From contig JAJYYD010000157.1 of NCBI GenBank assembly GCA_021801305.1, forward strand, positions 1 through 5,039: a DNA stretch of 5,039 bases, written 5' to 3'. This DNA is from Thermoplasmata archaeon. GTDB taxonomy: Archaea > Thermoplasmatota > Thermoplasmata > Thermoplasmatales > Thermoplasmataceae. The position numbers were made by a program, and so were the translations under genes. How positions within the stretch are numbered: position 1 is the stretch's first letter; each line of letters starts with the position of its first letter. Of the stretch, positions 1-4,773 are shown in pieces. The notes under the pieces were generated by a model that worked only from the letters and a program-made list of their open reading frames with translations, was not told the DNA's origin and did no database searches.

Positions 1-225
1 AGCCTTAACAAATCAGTGAAGGATTACAACAGTCTCGTATCAACGCTTGAATCTAGGGTGCTGGTTACGGCAAGGAAGATGTCAGATCTTGGGGTAGGTG
101 AGGGTAAGTATGTTGAAGCACCGGACAAAATAGAGTTTGGTGCAAACGATCCCAAATCAGTTACGAAGAATAAAATGAAAGTTGATAACGAAGACTTAAA
201 CCAGGAAAATGATAATTTAGCATAA
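1..225 (+). CDS. rmuC: RmuC-family DNA recombination protein, C-terminal fragment
   Basis: This is the last 74 codons of a gene that begins left of the window; the frame is open from base 1 and ends at TAA 223-225. The visible protein contains SVKDYNSLVSTLESRVLVTA followed by RKMSDLGV. This matches the C-terminal signature of RmuC proteins, in which a helix with a 'YN..v.sLE.RvL..ARk...LG' pattern closes the PD-(D/E)XK-like nuclease domain. RmuC proteins are thought to limit recombination at inverted repeats and structured DNA; their biochemistry is poorly known. After the family core comes a hydrophilic Lys/Asp/Asn/Glu-rich tail of about 35 residues, probably disordered. The nuclease core itself lies outside the window, so its catalytic residues cannot be checked. 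The gene converges on speH with 49 bp between stop codons, and only a TTTT (226-229) follows its stop. The family call is fairly secure from the signature helix but rests on a short stretch. Confidence 0.72.
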   Translation, partial: SLNKSVKDYNSLVSTLESRVLVTARKMSDLGVGEGKYVEAPDKIEFGANDPKSVTKNKMKVDNEDLNQENDNLA

Positions 226-252
226 TTTTAAAATAATAATAAACTGTTGAAT

Positions 253-259
253 AAAAAAA
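253..259 (-). terminator. U-run terminator candidate downstream of speH
   Basis: Seven A residues on the plus strand read as T7 on the minus strand, 16 nt past the speH stop codon. Archaeal transcription commonly ends at such T-runs without a hairpin. The site lies in the short gap between the converging rmuC-like and speH genes. Confidence 0.45.
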
Positions 260-274
260 TTGAGTATTATTCAC

Positions 275-673
275 TCAAGGAACGAGCACATGCTGAGGTT
301 TTATTGCCTTGACCTCTTCCTTGATGGAAACTCCTCTTTTAAGCCTCTTTGTGTCTACGGCTGTGGGTTTCAGTCTGTCAAGGATATACGCAAATGCTAC
401 TTCAGCGCTTTTGGGATCACCGCACGTATAGATATCAAGGGTCACCAGTCCATGCTCCGGCCATGTGTGAAAAGACAGATGAGACTCAGCTAAAAGTACA
501 ATTCCGCTTGCACCTTTCGGCTGAAACTGGTAATAATCCGAAGATATCTTCGTCAGCTTTCCTTCCTTTACTGCTCCTTCTATTATGGGGAATAGTCTCT
601 CAGCTTCGGATATTGCATCCGGATCCACGCCATAAAGATCTGCCAAGATTTGTACTCCCACGGCCACTTTCAT
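275..673 (-). CDS. speH: Pyruvoyl-dependent decarboxylase, SpeH type (S-adenosylmethionine decarboxylase; arginine decarboxylase possible)
   Basis: This 132-residue proenzyme has the usual length for prokaryotic class 1 AdoMet decarboxylase. The family cleaves itself at a Glu-Ser bond, the serine becomes the pyruvoyl cofactor, and the enzyme decarboxylates AdoMet to supply aminopropyl groups for spermidine. The signature ESHLSFHTWPEHG spans residues 63-75. Ser64 (pyruvoyl precursor), His69 and Cys84 (in IYTCG) line up, with an offset of one, with my recollection of the Thermotoga enzyme's catalytic Ser63, His68 and Cys83. The cut would fall between Glu63 and Ser64. The N-terminus reads VGVQILADLYG where many homologues have LGRHLLA-type sequence, so the usual Arg-His is Val-Gln. 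In Crenarchaeota a close paralogue is an arginine decarboxylase, so the substrate is not certain. The ATG at 673 is preferred because homology starts there and GGAGG (677-681) precedes it, although with only a 3-nt spacer. The gene appears monocistronic. Confidence 0.9.
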   Translation of the reverse strand: MKVAVGVQILADLYGVDPDAISEAERLFPIIEGAVKEGKLTKISSDYYQFQPKGASGIVLLAESHLSFHTWPEHGLVTLDIYTCGDPKSAEVAFAYILDRLKPTAVDTKRLKRGVSIKEEVKAIKPQHVLVP

Positions 674-683
674 CGTCCTCCAT
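600..683 (-). other. Out-of-frame upstream ORF overlapping the speH start (27 codons, candidate)
   Basis: An ATG at 683-681, 10 nt before the speH ATG and in a different frame, opens a 27-codon reading frame (MEDDESGRGS...) ending at TGA 602-600, inside speH. It is preceded by GAGGTG (690-695) with a 6-nt spacer, which matches the archaeal Shine-Dalgarno AGGAGGTGAT and is better spaced than the GGAGG serving speH. It may be a decoy start or a regulatory upstream ORF. It may equally be an accident of the purine-rich leader. No homology is recognised in the peptide. Confidence 0.3.
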
Positions 684-740
684 CTTTTACACCTCTATGT
701 TTTGCTAAAGATGGTATTAAAATGTTATATTTAAATATTT
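674..740 (-). promoter_or_regulatory. speH promoter and leader: AT-rich TATA element, two Shine-Dalgarno motifs
   Basis: On the minus strand a TATA-like TTTAAATATAAC lies at 735-724, inside the palindrome ATATTTAAATAT (727-738). A start site about 25 nt downstream would fall near 704-706 and give a leader of roughly 30 nt. That leader carries GAGGTG (690-695) and GGAGG (677-681). speH is thus the one gene here with both a leader and clear ribosome binding sites, unlike the apparently leaderless neighbours. Confidence 0.5.
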
Positions 741-859
741 AACAATCGGTTGGGGAATTAATAAAATATTGACATCTCCATAATATATGGAAGTCCTAAT
801 GAACCATATAAATATTTAAGAAAATATGTAAATAATTATATATTTATGTACCTTAGTAT
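741..859. other. AT-rich intergenic region with short inverted and direct repeats
   Basis: This stretch lies between the speH promoter and the end of the regulator gene, and no convincing ORF is present. It holds a perfect 6-bp inverted repeat TCCATA-ata-TATGGA at 777-791. It also holds TAAATATTTAA at 809-819, identical to the 11-mer at 732-742 in the speH promoter. A TATA-like TATAAATA (807-814) is readable on either strand. A/T-rich sequence makes such matches cheap, so these are candidates for protein binding or a small transcript only. Confidence 0.3.
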
Positions 860-1627
860 TTAAATATAGTTGATTTTTAGTTCAGTTTTCGGGTTTTTCC
901 TCTGAAGTTCTCTCAGGGTCTGAAGAGTAAAATGAAACCTTCGGTCCGAAATGATTACATGTGTGGAAATCCCGCGGTTTGAGGCTTCAAATGCTGATTC
1001 TAGAGGCGCAAATTGAAGTTCGGGTACGATGCTCATCTTCTTTGCAACTATCAATGCTTCCTCACCCAGAACTCCAAGGATTCCGGATGGGTGTGATTTC
1101 AGAAAATTTCCAACCTTCTCTATTATCCCTTTCATTTCAATGATATTTTCTACGTCAGGAATAACAATAATGCTGACTGTCCCAAGCTGCATGTTTATTA
1201 TTCCCTTGACCTGGGATATACCGGCTATTTCGCCTGCTTGAGTTTTTTTCATGACTGTGCCCGAAGCCCCTTCCGACTTCTCCAAAGTTGCATAAAGGTA
1301 CCCATTATTCATTTTAAGCCACACTATGTCGCCTTCTTTCAGGTCCTCCATGGCTATGGCCTCCCAGACAAGGACATTATCAAGCTTAAACATGCTTTCC
1401 ATTACAAAATCTCTGAAACTGCTCAGGCCGGAATAAAGGAAATCAAAGCCTTTTTCAGTGATCTTTCCATTTGTGTCAATGAGATCTTTCTCTTTCATTA
1501 TTTTAGTGTGGTACTGTACACCCTGAATTGTTATACCTATTTTTCTGGATATTTCAGAGGGTTTTTCATTTCCGTCAAATATTTCAGTAAGAATCATTAT
1601 TTGTGTAAGGCTGGTCTGATCAAGCAT
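860..1627 (-). CDS. Winged-helix transcriptional regulator, archaeal COG1497-like
   Basis: This 255-residue protein starts with a winged helix-turn-helix at about residues 6-66. A helix with MILTEIF is followed by PSEISRKIGI (positioning helix), TIQGVQYHTKIMKEKDLI (recognition helix) and a wing ending in ITEKG. After a linker, residues 85-150 (EGDIVWLKMNNGYLYATL and on) resemble a small beta-rich barrel. Residues 155-255 alternate beta and alpha segments and may sense a ligand or mediate dimerisation. The arrangement resembles the archaeal predicted regulators grouped as COG1497, whose ligands are unknown to me. No cysteine is present in the protein, which argues against a metal-cysteine or Fe-S sensor. 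The ATG at 1627 is the first in frame and sits about 35 nt after the centre of a TATA box. The gene is divergent from lipB with 118 bp between start codons, so autoregulation or control of lipB is possible but unproven. Confidence 0.75.
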   Translation of the reverse strand: MLDQTSLTQIMILTEIFDGNEKPSEISRKIGITIQGVQYHTKIMKEKDLIDTNGKITEKGFDFLYSGLSSFRDFVMESMFKLDNVLVWEAIAMEDLKEGDIVWLKMNNGYLYATLEKSEGASGTVMKKTQAGEIAGISQVKGIINMQLGTVSIIVIPDVENIIEMKGIIEKVGNFLKSHPSGILGVLGEEALIVAKKMSIVPELQFAPLESAFEASNRGISTHVIISDRRFHFTLQTLRELQRKNPKTELKINYI

Positions 1628-1667
1628 ACGAATTACACTGGTATGATATTAATTCCGTATTTATAAG
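1628..1667 (-). promoter_or_regulatory. Promoter of the winged-helix regulator with candidate operator
   Basis: The minus strand has CTTATAAATAC at 1667-1657, a good archaeal TATA box. Transcription would start near 1637, leaving a leader of about 9 nt before the ATG at 1627. Between the box and the start codon is a perfect 6-bp inverted repeat, GAATTA (1630-1635) and TAATTC (1650-1655). The arms are spaced 20 bp apart, close to two helical turns and straddling the predicted start site. That is a typical place for an autorepressor to bind; the binding itself is inference. Confidence 0.5.
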
Positions 1668-1717
1668 CCATCTTCCATGTTAGTGTTATCTTTGTCTACA
1701 AGATTCATACAATCTAA

Positions 1718-1726
1718 CTTTAATAG
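1718..1726 (+). promoter_or_regulatory. TATA-like element of lipB
   Basis: CTTTAATAG is centred about 24 nt before the ATG at 1746, the spacing expected for a leaderless archaeal transcript. No Shine-Dalgarno motif precedes that ATG, which fits. The element is one base off the best consensus. Confidence 0.45.
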
Positions 1727-1745
1727 TCTTTTACGATTCTCAATA

Positions 1746-2414
1746 ATGATTCTCGACCTGGGTAAAATGGATTATACAGAAACACTGGTCTTCCAGAGAA
1801 AATTGAACCATCTGCGTAACGAAGGAAGAATAGAAGACTGTATGATTGTTGTTGAACACCCTGATGTTTACACTGCCGGAATTCACTGGGTTCCAGGTCC
1901 GGAAACAGACGGCCTGGACGTGATCAGGGTTGAGAGGGGTGGATCAATAACTTATCACGGGCCAGGACAGCTTGTTACTTATTATGTGGTAAACCTGAAA
2001 GAACGTAACATCAACGTTCTCAACCTCATTAATAAAATCCAGGAATGCAGCATAGAATTGCTTTCCACCTGGGGCATATCTGCAGACCCGCGTCTGGGAA
2101 AAGAGACCGGTATATGGGCAGGAAAAAGGAAGATTGCGTCCATTGGGCTTGCTGTCAGGGGATTTTCCACCCTTCATGGCTGTGCACTGAACGTGTCTAC
2201 AGATCTTTCAAAATTCAACAGAATTCACCCATGTGATTTCAACCCGGAAATTATGACGTCTATGCAACAGATCATCGGAAAGCCCCTGGATATTGAAAAA
2301 ATAAAGGGGCAGTATATTGATTTAGCCCTGGAAAAACTGGACTTGGGTGAAATTTTAAAAAATAAGGGTGATCTGGAAAACCTTAATGTGCTATTGTCTG
2401 AGACTGTTCTCTGA
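1746..2414 (+). CDS. lipB: Lipoyl(octanoyl) transferase LipB
   Basis: LipB moves an octanoyl group, in bacteria from octanoyl-ACP, onto the lipoyl-domain lysine of 2-oxoacid dehydrogenase subunits or GcvH. LipA then inserts sulfur. The family signatures are complete: ERGGSITYHGPGQLVTY at residues 63-79, GIWAGKRKIASIG at 122-134 and NRIHPCD at 158-164. The catalytic pair would be Lys129 and Cys163; their separation of 34 residues equals that of the E. coli (Lys135/Cys169) and Mycobacterium (Lys142/Cys176) pairs. At 222 residues it has the normal length. The frame is open back to an ATG at 1677, but those 23 extra residues lack family similarity. The ATG at 1746 gives MILDLGKMDYTET, the expected N-terminus, and lies about 24 nt after a TATA-like element, so it is preferred. 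The 3' end overlaps the convergent aldehyde dehydrogenase gene by 32 bp. Confidence 0.92.
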   Translation: MILDLGKMDYTETLVFQRKLNHLRNEGRIEDCMIVVEHPDVYTAGIHWVPGPETDGLDVIRVERGGSITYHGPGQLVTYYVVNLKERNINVLNLINKIQECSIELLSTWGISADPRLGKETGIWAGKRKIASIGLAVRGFSTLHGCALNVSTDLSKFNRIHPCDFNPEIMTSMQQIIGKPLDIEKIKGQYIDLALEKLDLGEILKNKGDLENLNVLLSETVL

Positions 2415-3933
2415 GGAACTGCTGCAGATAATAGAAAGATCCGGTTCCCTTTCCACTGCTTCCACTCATTTTCCATCCCACGAATGGCTGCGATCCAACC
2501 ATTGCACCTGTGGAACCCCCTCTTTCCCTGTTGGCATATACAACACCGACATCAGCGTTCTCAAAGTAATATTTTATCTCTTCAGGGTCTTCAGTGAATA
2601 TTCCTCCCGTCAAGCCATACTCAGAACTGTTTATCTCCTCTACAGCCTGCTTGAGATTCTTCACTTTTCTTACTGCAAGAACTGGAAGGAAAAGTTCGTT
2701 CTTCACTATGTATGAATCCTTGTCAAGGTCAGCAACAATTGTGGGTTCCACGTAATATCCATCCCGGTCCAGTGCATTTCCTCCCGTCAGCAGTCTCCCA
2801 TCCCTGGTGAACTTTTCCTTCAGCTGTTTAAACTTCTCAAAAGCGTCCTTATTGACCACCGGGTTAAGGAAAGTTTCCTTCTTTCTCGGATCATCAGGCC
2901 TGATTTTCTCTGTCCTTTCTTTCAGCTTTTTCAGGAACTCATCATATATTCCTTCTTGCACATAAACAAGGGAACAGGCACTGCATTTCTGCCCGGCGTA
3001 TCCAAATGCAGCTCTGGCTACACCCTCCACAGCCTTGTTCATACTGCATTTGTCAGTCACAATTATTGCATCCTTTCCACCCATTTCTGTTATGACTGGC
3101 TTTGGCATTTTCTGAGTAGCCCGATGGTAGATATCCATTCCGACATCTCTTGAACCTGTAAATACGACACCACCAATCTTCGGGTTTTCAACCAGTGTCT
3201 TTCCCACAATACCACCGGAACCAGAAAGAAATGCAAGTACTTCCTTAGGTACGCCAGATTCATGCATGAATTTCACAGTCAGGTATGCTGAAAGAGGGAT
3301 ATCGCTGGAAGGCTTGAATGCAACGGCATTTCCTGCAGTTAGAGGTCCAGCCATCATTCCAACAGTTATTGCATAAAAGTTGAACGGGGCAATTACAGCA
3401 AATACTCCGTAAGGCTTCATGACACTCATGCTTTCCTCGTTCTCGTATCCTTTGCCAGTAAACCTTATGAATCCCTGGTTCTCAATCAAATTCAAAGCAT
3501 AATATCTGAGGAAGTCTATTCCTTCATCAACGTCAGCCATGGCTTCATATCGGTTTTTTCCATTTTCATACGCAAGAATTGCGGAAATGAGGTATTTCTC
3601 CTCTGCAATCCTGTCGGCAACCTTGAGCATTATCCTTGATCTTTCCACATATCCGAGATTGAACCATTTTTTGTAACTGGCATGAAGCATCTCAAGTGCT
3701 TTTTCAACGCTTTCCTTTGAAGAGAGCTGGAATTTCGCTATCTCCTTTCCATTTATGGGTGATATATCACTGATCTTTTTTTCTTCCACAACATCAGACT
3801 GAATAATATTGGGATATTCCTTTCCAAAGTATGTCTCAGCTTTTTTTAACGCAGCTTCATACTTTTCGTCAAATTCTTTCTCCTTTCCAGCTTTCTGTAT
3901 CTTTACAAAAGTGACCTCATTGTCAAATGGCAT
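2383..3933 (-). CDS. Aldehyde dehydrogenase, 1-pyrroline-5-carboxylate dehydrogenase type
   Basis: This is a full-length (516 residues) soluble NAD(P)+-dependent aldehyde dehydrogenase. Catalytic elements are present: Asn185 in APFNFY, Lys207 in AFKPSS, the nucleotide-site turn FTGSRDVG (258-265), the general base Glu283 in ITEMGG, and the nucleophile Cys317 in GQKCSACS. The GQKCSA context and the C-terminal NRERGGSTGAMVGSQPFVGW followed by KMSGSSGKGTGSFYYL resemble P5C dehydrogenases (RocA / PutA C-terminal domain), which oxidise glutamate semialdehyde to glutamate in proline and arginine breakdown. The usual ExFGPV motif reads ELFLPV (413-418): Glu413 and Phe415 are kept and the Gly is Leu. 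No proline dehydrogenase gene is adjacent, so another aldehyde substrate cannot be excluded. The ATG at 3933 is supported by an AT-rich element about 24 nt upstream. The gene runs in the same direction as the SDR gene, but a likely terminator and this promoter separate them. Confidence 0.88.
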   Translation of the reverse strand: MPFDNEVTFVKIQKAGKEKEFDEKYEAALKKAETYFGKEYPNIIQSDVVEEKKISDISPINGKEIAKFQLSSKESVEKALEMLHASYKKWFNLGYVERSRIMLKVADRIAEEKYLISAILAYENGKNRYEAMADVDEGIDFLRYYALNLIENQGFIRFTGKGYENEESMSVMKPYGVFAVIAPFNFYAITVGMMAGPLTAGNAVAFKPSSDIPLSAYLTVKFMHESGVPKEVLAFLSGSGGIVGKTLVENPKIGGVVFTGSRDVGMDIYHRATQKMPKPVITEMGGKDAIIVTDKCSMNKAVEGVARAAFGYAGQKCSACSLVYVQEGIYDEFLKKLKERTEKIRPDDPRKKETFLNPVVNKDAFEKFKQLKEKFTRDGRLLTGGNALDRDGYYVEPTIVADLDKDSYIVKNELFLPVLAVRKVKNLKQAVEEINSSEYGLTGGIFTEDPEEIKYYFENADVGVVYANRERGGSTGAMVGSQPFVGWKMSGSSGKGTGSFYYLQQFLREQSQTIAH

Positions 3934-3952
3934 TGTTGAGTATTTCTTAAAA

Positions 3953-3961
3953 ATAATTAAG
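3953..3961 (-). promoter_or_regulatory. TATA-like element of the aldehyde dehydrogenase gene
   Basis: The minus strand reads CTTAATTAT, centred about 24 nt before the ATG at 3933. This is compatible with a leaderless transcript, and no Shine-Dalgarno motif precedes the start. The match to the archaeal TATA consensus is moderate. Confidence 0.4.
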
Positions 3962-3968
3962 GGTTGCT

Positions 3969-3975
3969 AAAAAAA
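3969..3975 (-). terminator. U-run terminator candidate downstream of the SDR gene
   Basis: T7 on the minus strand lies 28 nt past the SDR stop codon and just before the TATA-like element of the next gene. This suggests that the SDR and aldehyde dehydrogenase genes are separate transcription units despite the 70-bp gap. Confidence 0.45.
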
Positions 3976-4003
3976 GTTGTTAATGGTGCTGGTGGGTGTG
4001 GTA

Positions 4004-4729
4004 TCAGGCACTCATGCCTCTGTCCACAGTAATTGACTGTCCCGTGATTCCAGTGGACATCTCACTTCCAAGAAATGATGTCACCATTGCAATCTCTATT
4101 GGTTCAAGCTGGACTGTTTCTGATATCTTTGTATAGTTAAAAGGGAAAACCTTGTAATAATTGTCCTCCTTGTTCACTCCTCCTGGAAGTACTGCATTGA
4201 CTCTTATGTTGTATTTTCTGAGAGTTTCAGCAGTCTTCCTTGTAAGCTCCTCTATCGCACCTTTGGAGACCGTGTAGGAGATTGAATTCCCCTTGAATAT
4301 ATTCCTGGATGCGCCTATATTAACAATGGCACCACCCTTTTTCTTCATTGCTTCTGAAAAAATCCTGATGGAATTATACATGGTCATGACATTTATCCTG
4401 AACATTTCCTCCATTTCAGCCGGGTCTTCAAATTCACCTTTTGGTTGCCTCCATACCCCCACATTGTTGCAGAGTACGTCAATACTGCCATAATCTGCCA
4501 TTATCTTGTCCCTTAACTTCTGCAGCTCTTCCGGATTTGTTGCATCGGTTTTGTATGCCTTTATTGTTGAGGATTCCACAAGGCCGAATGTGTTTCCGCT
4601 TCTTGATACGACTGCAACCTTTGCACCGAAATTTATGAACATCCTGACGGTCGAAATACCCTGTCCCGGTCCAACACCAAGGATCACGGCGACCTTTCCT
4701 GCCAGACTGTCTCTTATCAGATCTACCAT
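4004..4729 (-). CDS. Short-chain dehydrogenase/reductase (SDR family), substrate unknown
   Basis: This 241-residue classical-size SDR is a soluble Rossmann-fold oxidoreductase. The dinucleotide loop reads GVGPGQGIS (18-26), a variant of TGxxxGxG. NNVG (88-91) replaces the usual NNAG. Asn113, Tyr152 and Lys156 (YTVSK) fit the catalytic tetrad. The serine is probably Ser141, one position later than usual relative to the strand IVNIG, with a shorter loop to the tyrosine. The C-terminal GITGQSITVDRGMSA is a typical SDR ending. Arg43 after the second strand (VVSRSG) suggests a preference for NADP(H). The substrate cannot be told; sugars, alcohols or acyl intermediates are all handled by this family. 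A TTG at 4738 could extend the protein by three residues, but the ATG at 4729 is chosen because a strong TATA box lies 26 bp upstream, so the TTG would lie upstream of the expected leaderless start. The gene has its own promoter and terminator. Confidence 0.87.
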   Translation of the reverse strand: MVDLIRDSLAGKVAVILGVGPGQGISTVRMFINFGAKVAVVSRSGNTFGLVESSTIKAYKTDATNPEELQKLRDKIMADYGSIDVLCNNVGVWRQPKGEFEDPAEMEEMFRINVMTMYNSIRIFSEAMKKKGGAIVNIGASRNIFKGNSISYTVSKGAIEELTRKTAETLRKYNIRVNAVLPGGVNKEDNYYKVFPFNYTKISETVQLEPIEIAMVTSFLGSEMSTGITGQSITVDRGMSA

Positions 4730-4750
4730 GAATACCAAAGCGGCAGGAGA

Positions 4751-4760
4751 CTATATAAAG
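4751..4760 (-). promoter_or_regulatory. TATA box of the SDR gene (leaderless start)
   Basis: The minus strand reads CTTTATATAG, a near-perfect archaeal TATA box. Its centre is about 26 bp before the ATG at 4729, so transcription should begin at or next to that ATG. It lies in a 44-bp gap after the upstream gene's stop codon. Confidence 0.65.
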
Positions 4761-4773
4761 GATTCTTTAAAAA

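Noticed and set aside
260..708. Plus-strand open frames across the speH region (77 and 119 codons).
   Set aside because: They are antisense to speH, whose protein has a full catalytic signature; their translations have no recognisable family features.
758..781. Seven-codon minus-strand ORF (MEMSIFY) downstream of a TATA-like element, considered as a leader peptide for speH.
   Set aside because: It is too short to score, lies about 100 bp from speH upstream of that gene's likely promoter, and sits in low-complexity A/T sequence.
961..1666. Plus-strand open frames of 60-142 codons opposite the winged-helix regulator.
   Set aside because: They mirror the regulator's codons and show no domain pattern, and the regulator has its own TATA box.
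1677..1745. 23-residue N-terminal extension of LipB from the ATG at 1677.
   Set aside because: It lacks LipB similarity and lies upstream of the TATA-like element that fits a start at 1746.
3933..4729. SDR and aldehyde dehydrogenase genes as a two-gene operon.
   Set aside because: A T7 run and a TATA-like element occupy the 70-bp gap, which favours separate transcription; read-through is still possible.
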